Shown here: positions 45,101 through 60,100 of the stretch, piece by piece | Layout of the letters: every line of letters starts with the position of its first letter | Numbering within the stretch: the stretch's first letter is position 1 | Assembly: GCA_947396885.1 (NCBI GenBank) | Contig: OX377202.1 | Span: forward strand, 74,372,643-74,436,642 | Length of the DNA stretch: 64,000 nucleotides | Source of the DNA: Heligmosomoides polygyrus polygyrus | Taxonomy: Eukaryota > Nematoda > Chromadorea > Rhabditida > Heligmosomidae | Reading direction: 5' to 3' | Made by a program: the position numbers and the translations under genes | The notes under the pieces: generated by a model | Database searches by the model: none | What the model was told of the DNA's origin: nothing | The model's input: the letters and a program-made list of their open reading frames with translations, nothing else

Positions 45101-48100
45101 GTAAGGAGACGGACAAATGTGTGCGTGTTCAGTTTCACAATAGATAATGTGGTATTTTTTTTTGCGATTAGCTTTGCTGAGATTTGCTTTTGAACAGCTG
45201 CTTTGACGACCTTGGCTTACTAAAAACCCATTGACGACCGTGCGGCTAACCGCTTATCTGGCTCGTGGGACCGCACGGGCGCTTCTTCACGATATTCCAA
45301 ATGAAGCTCCTCTCTGACGGTTAGCCACATGTTGCAGAAGGCCGGAACAGGTTTGAAGCAAAACATAGAACACGCATTTGCTGCTGCAAGTAGGTCTGCA
45401 AAGAAAAAGGGCGCACGTTTGCCGCGAATCGTGCAAATAGGTGAGCCATCATATAGCAGGTGTTTGACATACTTTTGCCTGGATTGTCTTCAAAATTTTT
45501 ACAAGACATGTGACTAGTTATTTTTGTGCATGGCCATTTCTACAAGATATGAGTAGCTGTTTGTGAATAGTGCCGATCTATGTGGAGCTTGGATAGTGTG
45601 TAGTGTTTATAACCGCGGGTCGAAATCGGCCCGCGCGGTCGTCAATGGGTTAAACCTTCGAGCTAGAACTAGTACTTTAAGATGAACATTACAAACACAA
45701 ATAAATTTGATACCGTTTGAGCCAAATATTAATAACTGTTAATAACAATGTTATTGAGTTACTAAGTTATTAATATGAATAGTTATTGATAACTGGTAAT
45801 ATTAATAATTTCTTTCTCGTCACAGAAATAACGAGGCTGTGTGATTGCTAGGTTCAGACGAAAGCAAATCATACTTCTGGTTGAAGGTTTGTAAATAATT
45901 TAGTCAATAAGAAATGTTGTTGGAAGAAATGGCTTGGCCGAGCCGAAAACAAAAATTCGGATCTGCCCTTGTACCAGTAACTCTTATAATTGGCATCTGC
46001 ACTACCTCTAACACGTTGACGACAATGCTTCCCAAATTGGGATGTACCTTTTCGGCCGCGTCGGACAATGCGTCCCAGTGTGGGTACGCACCTCTAATAA
46101 ATTTATTTTGACCGATTTGGCTCAAACTTCACCTAGAGGGGTCTTTTGGGACGCTGAACTCGGATCCGACACCCGTTTCACCGAAAACAGCGGAGACCAC
46201 TCACATCGACAACTAAGCTGGCAGGGTCGGAATCGCCGATTTGGCTCAAACTTCGCTTAGAGAGGTTATTTGGGATGCTGAACACGAATCCGACACCCGA
46301 TTTACAGAAGACGGCGCGCTGCGGTAGGTACAGGTAAATGAGGTTGATCATTCGTTTCATCCTCGAAATAACAGGCAATAATTAAAGTACACTCACATCA
46401 AATTTCTGATTGTTATACTGGTGTTCAGCAGGAATCTTAATGGGTGGTAATACCTGTTTAACAGTACGAAAATAATTCAATTAAAAGTTGCAAATGAACC
46501 TGCAAATACATTCGAAAACTTATGAGCAAACAGTTGCAACAATGGAGACACAGCTCGAATTTCAAAGAACAAAAGTAGAACATGAACTGTGCATTGTTTG
46601 AAAGCGAGCAAGGCAGATAAATTCGCGGCAGAGATTGCAGTACGTCCTGACCCTTTTGGCTTTGTTGTTAGCAGACGTTCGACCTTCTTTGTTGCACCAT
46701 ATTGTAGTAGGTTTTGCAGCGATGTCGGTTATTGCCGCTGAACTCCTGGTCGATGACCAGCTTCCGTTTTTTGGCTTGGCTGTGGACGCTTCGTCTGCTT
46801 CAGTGCATCAGGATTTGGACTACCACCTTAGTTGTTGATATGGGTGATCTTCGGCTATGTTCGGTCCAACGAACATCGGATCCGTGTTCAGCATCCCAAG
46901 TAACCCTTAGGGTGACGTTTGGGTTACGGGATGTTGTGTCGTGAGGGACTTGGACTCACACGACACGACATCCCGTAACCCAAACGAAAATCGCTTTGGT
47001 CGTCAGCGTGTTAACGTGTCTTGTCTCTCTAGCCAAATGAGTATGAATTATATGACAATTTCTAGAGAACTGCTTTCTCTTTCGGAGCGGTTTTCTGCTC
47101 AGTCTGCAAGTAACCGTTATTATTGCGATAAAGATAAACAAGGGTATAAAAGCTTGAAGTTAGAGTGGAAAATATCCAACTGCACAAGAGACTTTGCACA
47201 GTTCTGTGTCTGTGTTACCGAAGACGCTCCCTTCCGTTCAGGTCGTGGATGCGGTTAAAGACGCGATGAACAAGTCGCAGTGCGGAGATTTCATGGAAAA
47301 GGTTTATAGGTGAGCGTCGTTGTGTTCAGTTCTCCACTAGACCACGAAGCGATGATTTGTAGAGCTCGGTTCTCTGCGATCACGGAGAAGGACATAAAGT
47401 TCGCCATGCAGAACCTTGCTCGACCCAATGAGAACGAGTCGCTGGCTGTCGACGCGCGACAGGAGCTGGACCTTCGGGTCGGCTGCTCTTTCACCAGGTT
47501 CCAGACGAAATACTTCCAGGTGATCGTTTCTGCTTTCGAACATAATTCGGCCATGAGTGATTTGAGCAACACTATGTAGCTAATTATCGTCATCTACACC
47601 TCATGAACTGCATTAAACAAAACAGTGTTCGATTTCGTCGGTGAATCCTCCCGAAATATTTGGCAGTATATCAAAATGGACGACATCTTCGTGTTGGATA
47701 GCAATGTGTGGCTCATATAGTCCCGATTAAGTGCGATCACATTCCGATACGTTTGGACGTTTCGAACTGTAAGTGTCTCAGAGTCACGTAGCCTAGGCTT
47801 AGGAGATAGAATGATGTAGCCTTGTAGCCTAGCATCATGGCAGAAAACTCACAAAGGTCACCTAAGCAACTCATCTCACCTGACCGCAGAGCTGGAATCG
47901 GCCTTCCGGCGCTAAATGCCCTTCGAAGAAGTCCTCTGTTACGTGGCTGTCGCTTGCCTATTCTGATTCATCAACGTCATCTGCCATCGTAATTTCACGA
48001 AGAACAGCGAAGTTCTCAGAAGGACATGGGAAGCGGAAAGTGGGATGGCGTTTCGGCTGGGTCACTAAAAGAGTCACGTCAGTTAGGCGTTGGAAGTTCC

Positions 48101-51100
48101 CCCACCAAATATCGCGTTAGGCGGTTCGCTAATTTGGGGGGGGGGGGGGGTCAGAGCTCATGATCTGTTGGAAAGCATTTTTGACACCCTTTTTTGCAGA
48201 TTTTAGATTTCTTCATTGGCATCACTTCCAAAAAAGTTTCAAATTAACATTCTTAAGGCAATATCTCTGAATATTGAGGGTTAAATGATAAAGGACGGCG
48301 TTAATGAATCTGTTTGTGAGATGCGCCATGCATTCTGCTTCGACGGGACGGCAATTTGAATGTTTGGTATACACAATGAATTACGGTTGTCAGCCGATGA
48401 ACAAGTCAGTTTTTTACCTTCCAAGAGAAGTCTGTTACCTATTTACCGACCTCGGGGGGATGGAAGACGTAGTTGATCTGAGCGGAAAATGCTAACCAGA
48501 AACCTGCAATCGGGGTACCAACGACTGCCGACGCTTCCGCCTACTGCGCCACACACCTTCATGTCTGAATATAAAAAGGATAAAGGAGGCGATATTCAAT
48601 CACTTTTAGGAGGCGCCACGCATTCTACTTCTACGGAATATCGTGGAGGCCATTTGAATGAGTATTTGACCATACATTGACTTGCGGTGAGCAGCCAATG
48701 TCAAGCAAATCAGCGCTTTATCGCTTTATCCTTCCTAGACAAATCTGGCACCAATTCACCGGACCCGGAGGGATGGAAGGCTTGGTTAGCCTGCGCGGAA
48801 AATCTGGACCGTATATCTGGTATCGGGTGGCGCGACGACGGGCACCTCCTCCAACTGCGCTACACGCGTCCATATGGATATTTTGGAGGTCGAAATGCAA
48901 CTTCGCTCGAACTGTTTCGCAGCAAACCGGATTGCTTCCTGGAATTCGCAGCGAACCATTCCTGCACTAAATCATCGTTTGTGTAATTATGACCCGGTGC
49001 AACGTGTAAACCTCTGTTGTAAATTGTTTCCGAAATTCAGATCGTAAGGTTTGTGACCAGAAAATCGACTCCTTCTACTATTAAGAGAAATGGCTTCTCG
49101 CTGATGGAATTTACACTGTAGTTTTCAAGCGGATGTGTGCATGGCGCAACTTTTACCAAATCATTCCTTTCATGTCCTTGCATATAGACTTTTTGTAGTT
49201 ACTTGTAGCTAAAGAAAGCTTTAAAATTTACAGAGTTTACAGGTATGCATTCAACGACCATGGAGTGAAGGGTTTATTAAAAATTGCGCCATGCCACAAA
49301 TTCATGATCATTCAAACGTTGACTGCATCTTCAACTCAGAATGCGTGCTTACGGCTTCCATATTTCTTTTCCTTACATTTACTGTACTCCCACCTGGAGC
49401 TTGCACGCACTTCGGTGCTTAAATACCTGGGATCAGCAGTAGCGTCTGACGGCGTCTGATGGTTGAGGTGAACTCAAGTGTGAGTGCAGCTTGGTCCAAG
49501 TGGCGTTCGCTGACTGGTGTGCTCTGCGACAAGGAGATACCAGAGCGCTTCAAGTCGAAGATCTACAGAGCAGTCGTCCGGCCAGTAACGATGTAAGGCG
49601 CTGAGTGTTGCCTGCGACCAAGGAGGTTGAAACGCGCCTCAGCGTCATGGAGACGAAGATGCTGCGCTGGACGGCTGGAGTCACGCGCATGGACCGCATC
49701 CGAAATGATGCTATTCGGCAGAAGTTCGGTGTCGCGCTGATAGCTGACAAGATGCGCGAAGCTCGCTTGCGATGGTACGGCCACGTTCTGTGTGGAAAGG
49801 AAGACAGCGTCCGCAAGATAGGCCTTGAGTTGGAAGTGTCAGGAAAGCGGCTCAGAGGACGCCCGAAGTAGCGTTGGTCAGATACGTCACACACGGACAT
49901 GAAAGTAACTGGCGTCCACTCTGATCGAGCGCAGGATCGGGAAAGGTGGCAAGAAGAGGAAGATCTGCACTGCGAACCTCGTTCTATCCATTCCAAAAAC
50001 TAGATGAGCTTCTGGCCATATTTTCAGTTTATTAAATTAGTTTTTACTTGTTTATATGCTAGAAAGTTTACCTCGTTATGAGTCTTAGAGAAGGCACTGT
50101 GAGGAAATCGCAGTGGAAGAAGTAGTGGGAAAAGGTTTTGCTAAACTTCGATCTGTTAAACTGGTGAAGTTGGAAAGCTATCCAATTAGGGTTACGATTG
50201 CAGAGATCTTATTGTTTTGTGATGTTAAGGAAAAAGTGCACCTACTCACTGTATGTAGATGTGCGATAACGGTAAATCAGTTGCCACCGTTTAGACACAT
50301 TTTTGCTTTCTATATTCCATTTCCGCTTTTCTCGAAAAGAGTCCCACTTCGCTGGTTATTGTTTTTGGGCCCTCTCGTTGTCCTTTCACAGTGGTTCCAA
50401 GTGCTTCAAGAATCTCTTTAAGAACAAATATGGCGATCTTGACAGCACCGTGATATCGTACGGTCCTTGTCAGACACCTACGCTGGGGTTCTGTGTCACC
50501 CGCCATGATCAGATCACTCACTTCAAGGTGAGTGTTCGTGCTCGTGTTCGACTGTGGCAATTCGCGGTAGAAACGTGATATGCGGAATTCTAGCCGGAAT
50601 CCTACTGGGTGCTGCAGTGCAAATTCGACACATCGGATGGAACCACTATTCGTCCGGAATGGAAACGCGGCCGAATGTTCGATCGAGACGTCTGTCAGCT
50701 TTTTCTGGACCGCGTTAAGGTAGGAGCGCCTTCCAGATTGTGAAGTGGGTCTTCTTGCTCAGAAAAAAAAAACGTTGAAACGTTCACCTTATTCTGAAGA
50801 AACACATTTCCAGCACTACAATTCGGAATTGATCTGCTATAAAGCGCACTGTCTGCGATAACTGTGTGTGAAATAACGGAATTTAGAATGCGGGCAGAGG
50901 AGTGGTTACCGAAAGGACGACGAAGGAATCGAAAAAGGAGCGGCCGGCGGCACTCAACACTGTCGAACTGATGCGAGTTGCTAGTAGTTCATTCGGTACG
51001 TCGATTCCTCGTTCTTCCTTCACTTTTTACACCAGCAAGCCATTGCATACCCGGCTATCACTTCATGCTTTCCTGGGGCCGGATTCATCAACGACTAGCC

Positions 51101-54100
51101 CGCGGGTGTACTCACGATGAAGCCTGCGTCTCTGACCTTGCCTTATCTTTACTCTTATCTCATTCCTTATACCTCCCATACCCACGGGCTTAATTGTTGA
51201 TGAATCCGGCTCCTGGTAAAAGTTAATTTAATTGCTTCGTGTAACACGTAATAACATTGAAGGCTGAAAATGAATACGGAGTTTCGAAGTAACGATAATA
51301 TCAGAGTTCTGGTTGACCGTTTGTCTTTTGATTCCGACTGCCGATTTAGCCTGGTTTGGTGGGTGATTAGCTACTTCTGAAACTAATATCCATTGTTTCC
51401 AAACATGATCATAGCATCGGCTGTAAATGGCTGCTATTACGCATACCCCACATAGTCTGCACAAGTTGTGGGTAGGGCAGTTGAAGAATGCGCCATCCCT
51501 GGCACCACTCCGAGCGACGGTCGAACCAGGTTTTGATTCCCCTCCAGCCAACCAAGCCTTCGATCCTTCCGGAGTCGATCAATTGGTATCAGACCTCTTT
51601 GGAAAATGCACATAGCTGTTCCTTGTTGATTTGTTCATTGACTGACCACAAGTCGTTGTCTAGGCCAACGGACTTGCAAATTGCCTCCACGATAACGCCC
51701 AGAAGCATAATGTGTGTCGCACTACTCAAAGGCATAGATTAACGCTGACCTTTATACCTATTGGTCTGCACATTCACTCAGCGAAAGTGATATGAAAAGT
51801 GACATTAGCCAGAACGCTTCAGTAGAGGAACGGCAATTATGAAGCTGTCAAGCTAGTCTTCAGACATTGGAGCAAATTATTTAATTTCAGCATATTCAGG
51901 TAGCAACAGGGAGGCCTTCGAATTAGGAGTTATTAACAACGGTCGACCCCGGTTGGGTCCAAATTGCGCTATGCCATGGTGCGCCTCTTTTCCGGCACGT
52001 AGAAGACTAGGGCCTGAAGAACACTTTGCATCTCTTCGATGTCAACATGGATTCTAACGTGCGAATCGCTCAAAGCAGGTTGGCTCCTGGAGAAAACGTT
52101 GAAACAGAGCAGAGCAGGAGCTGGAGAGTGTCGTAGAAAGCGAATGGAATATGCCGCCATACTTAGCTTTGCAGTGTGTGGTCTGGCATCGTGTTGTTTG
52201 AAATGCTCTGATCTCCTCGAGAACCACGTCAACCGTTCCCCATGTCGTCTTCCGCAGTATGAATGCGTCTTGTCCTCTGTCCTCCCTTCCGGGATCTGAC
52301 ATGGCATCTCGTCGGCTGGAGAATCGTACAGCACTCGAACCACACATTATCGGACCCGAACACCTGAAGAACCTCCCATCAGAACTCATCAGCGCATGGG
52401 CTCGGTCCTTCACAAGTTACCTGCCACAGCACAAGAACCCATTTCTGTGGAAGACCGGCAGAACTGTCTTGTTGTACAAGAAGGAAGACGTGAACGGTAT
52501 TGAAAACTATCGCCCGATCTGCCTTCCGATGATTCCCGAATCGTGAATTTCCAAATGTCACTAGTGTGGCAACGCAGGGCATTTCTAGCCACTTTGCTAG
52601 ACAAAAACCGTATCGGGAAAGATTCTGAACAATACGGAGATATGGCGATGAGGTGAGGGCATAGTTCCTTCGGATGTCCTTGCCGAAAACTTTTGAACGT
52701 ATGGTTAGGACTCTGTACAGAGCCAGTGAAATTGTATGCGTTGCGCGTATTGTGTAATGTATGTGTGGAAACGTATATTTGGAATAAATAAATTTTTTCT
52801 CCGATGTCAACAAGATTCTAGAACTTATTTGAGGTTTCCTACTAGGCGAAACATAAAGGGAACCTTTTTTGGGACATGCTGAACAGAAAAAGGTTCCCGT
52901 CGTGTTCCTATTAGCCCACTGGTAGCTAATCTCCATTGAGTTCTCAAGTCTTGTCGACACCAGAAAATGTTTATTTATTTTGAAATGTAATTTTCCAAAA
53001 CGAGACAGATACTCGGTGATGCTTGTTCGTTCAGTAATTGTTATTAATTTTTCAGTAACTTGATATCTTCCTGATTTCCAGGACTCAGTCCAGCCACAAC
53101 GATGAGTGTTGCTGAACACCTGTACACTCAGGGTTACATCTCCTATCCGAGGACAGAAACCACCGCTTACCCTGCAAATTTCGATCTGGTTGGAACACTC
53201 GAGCAGCAGTCGAACAACAGCAGGTGGAGAGACGTCGTGAGAAAGGTGTGTCCACTGCGACAATTGGGTTATTCTTCGGCTTACTGTTCACCATTGGTTT
53301 CCATGACATGGTTTCTACCAAATAGGTTCGCATGTACAGCTAGTACGTCAGCAATTTGGTGGTGGTTATGTCCCTTCGATGCAGATCCATCGCAAAGGGT
53401 GCTGGTTACGGATGAAATTTAACGATCGAGTTTTCAGGTGTTGAGTGAAGGTATTCGAAGACCTCGAGGTGGCGACGACAAAGGTGATCATCCTCCCATT
53501 ACACCAATGAAACCGAACAACGGCCAACTCTCTGGAGGTACGCCTTCGCCAGCTTGCACCCTGATCACCTTCTCTCAAAGCTGATCTCCATGCTAGTCGA
53601 CGGCCCAATTTCCAGATTCGGCTCGGATTTACGACTACGTGGTTCAGCATTTTATTGCGACTCTTATGGGACCGTGTATTTTCGACGTGACCACTGTGAC
53701 GTAGGTCGATATCTGAGGGATATCAGTCTAGGGGAAAGCTGTTTACGAGTCTTACAGAATTTCCTGTGGAGACGAGGTCTTTCTGTTGACCGGGAAGACT
53801 GTTAAGGATCCTGGATACACGGAAGTGATGACCTGGCAGAATGTCGATGACGACCAGAAACTGCCGGCATTGGAACGTGGTGACACGGTCACGCTGAAGT
53901 AAGTGCCAGCAGTTCCCGCCAGCACCCAGAATGGGAGAGAGCTCAAGTACGAGCATAACCTAGGGGTTCTATGCGACCCTTCAGGACCCTTCAGCACGCC
54001 ACACTTGGCCTTTCGTAGTAAACGATTGTAGCATGTTCCTTTCCACTGAAGTGCTTCATTCAGAGAATCGGGTCTGTTTGCCGGCGAAACGTCGCCACCC

Positions 54101-57100
54101 GGCTATCTCACGGAGTCGGAGCTGATCTCGCTGATGGAGAAGCACGGTATCGGGACAGATGCGTCCATCCCTGTGCACATCAACACTATCTCCCAGAGGA
54201 ACTACGTTACTGTAAGCGTTACGGAGACTGTGGATGCAGTGAACAAGTGTTCTGTCTGCTTTTGGGAAGTGGCGGTTAGAGAAGCGTCTCAACTCAGCAA
54301 GCTTCGTACACTTTCAGGATTACGGTATATCTGCATAAGCTTTTATTCCTAGACGTAATTGTTGAGCTCGGTTCTGACAGCAGTTGCGGATTGCACAGCT
54401 TTCTTCATCGAAGCTGTAGTCTAAAGACCTGCTCTGTAATGATTAGTTTGTAACCATACCTTACGGCTTTAACGCTTCGCTGGCTTTCAAATGAACCTTT
54501 TGCTTTCACTGATTATGCAGGGTCTATTTAAAAGTAAATTATAATAAATATTCACAAGTACAAGCCGAGTTTTTGGATTTCTAAAAATGTAAGCGCTTTG
54601 GAAGGTGTTTGACCCAGTCGCGAGCTACTCAAGAATACCATACCGCGGCTGTCAGCGAGTGGTATGATTAAAATGAAGTACAAGCTTTTTGGATTTTGAC
54701 ATTATTTTTGCAGAAAAATGGGGAATGCTTATTGTGGAGAGTATTTTTGCAGCAAAATGGAGAATGCTTATTGTGGAGAGATTACATAGGTCGTGCAGTC
54801 GTCCAATTTACTGCTACAAATTCTACATGCCTCTCACAGGGTCTTATAGATGGTTTCACGGTTTCTTGCCTTTGCATTGGCTGACTTTATTAATCAGCCC
54901 AAATGTCGGCCACCTAGTTTTACTCATGAAGCACTGACCAAGCTTTTTTCTCATTACAGGAGACGTTGCAGTCGGTGTTATTGAACCCTTAGGGGGTGCG
55001 CCTCGTAACATTCGAACGGTTTGGGTGACAGTCGGCGCCTCCTCTAGCCGTGCTTATTTCTCAAGGCTAAAAATGAGCATTTTGACCTTTTTTCAAATCA
55101 ACGCACGATCAAACACATCGATTTTTTAATCCCTTTGAATAATAGGCCGAACAATTAGATAGAGTTCCTAGATTTTCGAACAGTAAAACGAATGAATAAA
55201 TCTTTTTTTTTTTAATTTTTAAACGATCGAGCGGACCAACAGATGAAGAATGTACGAATAAATTTGATTGCTCTAGCAAACTTCAGTCAAATTTCGAAAA
55301 TAATTTTTGAATGAAATTCGACAGTTATTCACGAAAAGAGGAAGAGTAGATACGGTGTTTCCGAGCAAGGAGAAGTTTATTGGTCCACCATCAGAAATCC
55401 CATAGACACAGCGAAATGATGAGATACGCCCAGGCTTAACATTCACCCGACCACCCATTATCGATCTTCGTTTCATTCATGAATACCATTTTTGATGGAC
55501 AGATTTCCTGCCACTGGTTTGCTTCCAATCCAGTGCGCCTCTTCAAAATAGTTACAGTCTGAACGTGGTGAGAATATCCAGCCGTTCTCTGCAAGAATGA
55601 TGCCATTAGTGTTTAACTACGAGTAGCCCGAAGCTTGAACTCCACTAGAGCACTAATTATGCCTTATGGTTTCGTAAACAGTTCTAAAGGTGTTTAAGCT
55701 TAAACACGTAGTTTCGCGCAAGAAACATTTAGACAAGAAGTGAACAACTGAACTGAAGAGAAAAGCACTTGAAAAATCATAGAGACAACACGATACATTC
55801 GATTTATATACCATTTTTACGTCCAGCTGGACACTTTTCGAGTCAAATTAGACACTCCTCTAAGCTAGCTTAAGTCTAAATCGAAAAATTTAGTATGATT
55901 TCTTTGAAATTTTAATTCACTTACACAACAAGTGAACACTTTGAACACTCACTTTTAAAATTTGATAAAATTCTCATATTATTTGCGGAAAAGATAGATT
56001 CATGGCTGATTTTAAGAAGAAGGAGGGCAGCAATTTTTTAGTTTCAAAAGAAGATATTGAGCCATGCTCTCATCTAAAACTTCTCAATTCTTTTTCGATT
56101 GATTGCAAAATTGTTGCTTGCATGAAATGTGACACCTGTTGGCGATACAACAATAACAGTTGTTAATTAGACACATATTCTCACTTTGATGCTTCACGTA
56201 AACAGCATTTACGCTATCAATCAAATAAAAATCGCGACGAACTTTTAAAGTGCATGGCGCAATCTGATCTTTCACTGCAATAAATGAATGGTGCCGTGTT
56301 CTGCTTTAAAACGAAAGTTAATTCATCGTTTTTTAGAAGAGAACAAAATTTTATAAACTTTTTCATCTCCTTTGGACAGCTGAACTAAAAAATCTCAAAA
56401 AAAGTTATATCAAATTTTCGTTAAAAAAAAAATTATTCTAACCATATTGAAGAGTCTGTAGTTCAACCTGTAAGGAGTTCGTTTTGATTTGCGAGACGTT
56501 TTTTTGATCTTGAAAGTCTTAAGCTACCTTGGAAGAGTGTCCAATTTGAGGTGAAGTGTCAAATTTGATTTGAAGGGTGTCGACTTCGACGACAAAATGG
56601 TATATAATACTGTACAGCACATTGCGCTTTGAATTGGGTTTAAAATTCCCTTGTGGCTAAAACGCATGATGGCTCAGAAATATACAAACTTACAAGATTC
56701 CTTGACATGCTAGGTCTTTATTGAGGACAAAAGGAAGAGAAGGGGTTGCACGCTGTCTATAGGAACTCGGGACGTAATCAGTAAAACAGCCTTCCGATTT
56801 AATTTGATCCTTGGCTGTATCTGTGTCTTCCTAATCGCGCGCTATTTGTTTTGGTGACTTATGTAGAGGTAATCTTTTGAGTAAGAGCCGGGAAACTGCG
56901 AGACTAGTCTATTCTAATTTGTCGCTGGTACACTTGTGGGCAGTCTTTCATAAAAAAAGATTCTTGTCATTCGGTCGCACCTAACTGCATTTATTGTCTG
57001 AAAATAACATCCTGTCATCGAGTTCTGCAGGTAGAACCATTCCACGAGAGACCCTGGGGTCTCTAAAACAATAATTTTTGAATTGGGCGACCGTTCAGCT

Positions 57101-60100
57101 GTCATCTTCAAATGACACAACACCTCTTGTTGTCAGATTTTTTGAAGGAGTTCAGCTCTTCCAGGTGGAAAGTGGTCGACGTCTTGTTCCGACCCAGCTG
57201 GGAATTTCGCTAGTGCACGGTTATTGGCGTGTCGACAGAGAGCTCGTTCTGCCTACGATGAGAGCCGAAGTTGAGACGCAGTTGAATCTCATCGCACAAG
57301 GAAAGGCTGATTATCGTGCGGTGAGCTGTTGGAATACTACCGACCGGTTTGGGGCAGTTCGCTTGAGCAAATCTCTGATATATGGCTAGATGGGGCAGGC
57401 CAGCTCGCTCTAACAGCGATTGTAGGCTGGTAGCATGAGGTTTCCAGCAGTCAGAGTTGCGGCCTGGAAGGTGCGGGTTGGTCCGAGTCCTAATATTCTG
57501 GTGCGTTAATATGTCGCGTTCGTGAGGACGAAGAGCGACTGCATGCCCAGGGTTAAGGGGGTGTTTAAAGCAGCGATTGGCTGCTTCAGCTGTGTCTTGT
57601 ATCAAAGAAGCTCTTCGCTATGTCAGGATTTCGTTCTAGTTGCGGTCGCCGTGTCGGGCACCTTACAGGGTCACTTTTCTCGTGCTTCAAGATGTGGTTG
57701 CCTTAATTTGCCAGATGAATAGGATCGGAGTTGTGACTCCAAGAAGCGTCTGGCTTCTTTTCTCTGGAATGTGCGAAGCGATAACATTCATTGCTTGGCC
57801 GTTCAGGTGAGAGATCATGCCCTCGAGATGTTCCGGCAAAAATTCGTCTATTACGTGAAGAATATCTCCCGTGTCGACACGCTTTTCGAAGGTAAAGTTA
57901 CTTTGCTTCGTTTGGAAACGCGATCCCAGATTTGAATTGAAATTCAGGAACTAGCTGCACGACGTACATAATCTTTTCACAATAAATTACCGAAGGATTA
58001 GTCAACGACCCAGCTGGAAAAATTCTAACGTGAGACGGTCTATTCAAGAAACTTGAAATTTTAAAGTGGTGGGATGTCTTGCTTAGAAGAGACGATGTTG
58101 TAGAGCAATAGGTAAAACAGCAACGTAATGGTGTTTTGGTAGTTTACCTCATGGTTTTTGGTAACGGAAACTACCCTGCTGAGCCACTTTCTCTGACAAG
58201 AAAGAGAAAGAAGATCACTTGGTTTCTGCTCGATGGTTTGGCGCTTCAACAGATGGGATGTCAACATCCATCTATGAATTCCTGCCTTACTGTTATAGGA
58301 ACAAGCACCTTTTCAGGAAATAGTAGGGAGTAGCTTTTCAGGAAATTTCTGCGCTGTAAAGCGCCGATCATGCTCAGTAATATAAGGCGTTCCACGAAAA
58401 TCTTAAACATGAACTAACCTCCGCGAACAGCTGCAAAACTCCTGGGTCACTTTTTAAGATCATTTTTTGCATTTGGTGATCTGTTGCCAGAATGCTCCAT
58501 AGAGGAATCTAGCAGACAATGTAAGAGCTGTTAAGAATCTGAGGACGAGCTGTGGTAACCTATTTTTTCCAAGATTCGTCTTGATCCTGTAAACAAAGTG
58601 TTACTAGTCGTCCGCTCGCTAACTCGCAACAAACCAAGTCAATTTCTTCCGTAAAATCACAGTAAAATCTGGAATTTATGGTCCTACCTAGTTCTGAATA
58701 GTTTTCGTGCAAATGGCTTTCGTTGCGTTGATTTGGATTTTAAAGAAACCTTCTAGAAACCACACCGTGTACAAACGGATGTCAAAAATATATTCGGTAC
58801 TTCGTGAGCTCTCAAACGTTCGCAATTTTTTCCCCAGCGGCTTTCATTGCCTTCATGACCAAATATTGCGGTGAGACTGAGAGGTACCTTGATTAAAATA
58901 GTCAACTATGAACGAACTTGAGGTCGTTCGAAATTTGATGTGGAAAACGGGGATATTTTTGCTCCGGTCTAACAAGGAAGGGTTCCCAACTCATGGTGAG
59001 CTTTTGCGATGCTATTTTGATAGGATGTAGGGCCTTGTGAATGGAGTCCAGAACCACAGTCAGTTTTTGCTGAGCGCTTCTTTAAACACCGGTGAAGGAG
59101 GCCTGAAAGCGTGCGCGCAACTATTATCAACCCCTACGACACCCAACGAAATGTGCCTCGGTAACACTGCCGCCTCATAGGAGCACACAGGCAAGGTTTT
59201 CAGTTCGAGTCCGAGTGCTGCCATGGTTTTTCGCACGTATTAGTTTGTTGTTACTACACTTTGCTATGATGTCAGGAGTCAATTTTAGACCTCCAACGCT
59301 TACAACAAACCAAGGCTCTATACATGCGCCTTCATATGTGCGAGTTTTTCAACTATGCATATCTGTACCATATCAGTTCTCTGCAAATAAAAAGTCTTAT
59401 ACATAATTAAATTGAAAGTCTTATATTCATTATTTATTTATTTATTTATGTATACGTGGAAACCCACGCAAAAAAAACAACACAATACGAAAAAAAATCA
59501 GAACACTGAAAACATCAAGAACAGAACCAGTGGTTAGTGAAACAATGTAATCAAAGAAAACGAAGTACTAGGAGACTTCTTGCAGATACCTGTCAATAAT
59601 CGTTTTATATTGCCTCAAGGAGTTTGGAAGCACAAATTTCTTTGTTAATTTCAGGAATTCAGTGCCTGCTCTGTTTGTGAAGAAAGTAGATCTAATATTA
59701 CTATGAGCTCTAGGAATTTGGATTTTCCATGGGCCACCTCTGGTGTTCGAATGAGATATTGAATAGAAGTCATTTACAGAAAGACCCACAGTAGCATTTA
59801 TCATCTTATAAATTGTGACCAAATCATATCTTTTCCTGCGACAGGCGAGAGAGCGCAAATTAAAGAGTTTATTCCTTTCAGATGCTAAGGGGATGCTGTT
59901 GTAGTCATATCCATGTACTCTTATCCAGAGCTTTCTTGTAAAACTGTTTTGCACCGCTTCCAATCTGGCGATTTCTCGCTTGGTATTAGGACTAAACACA
60001 GTAGTACCATACTCTAGCATAGGCCTCACATAGGTCTTGTATGCGCGTAGTAAGTGTACTACTGAGTTCGTTCTTAGGGATTTAAATATACTATGTACAA

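Noticed and set aside
52379..53263. 294-residue minus-strand open frame
   Set aside because: It covers the opposite strand of an RTE fragment and TOP3B exon 10; no protein motif of its own.
54696..54790. Short duplicated GAATGCTTATTGTGGAGAG as a functional repeat
   Set aside because: Only two adjacent copies of about 37 bases; a simple local duplication.
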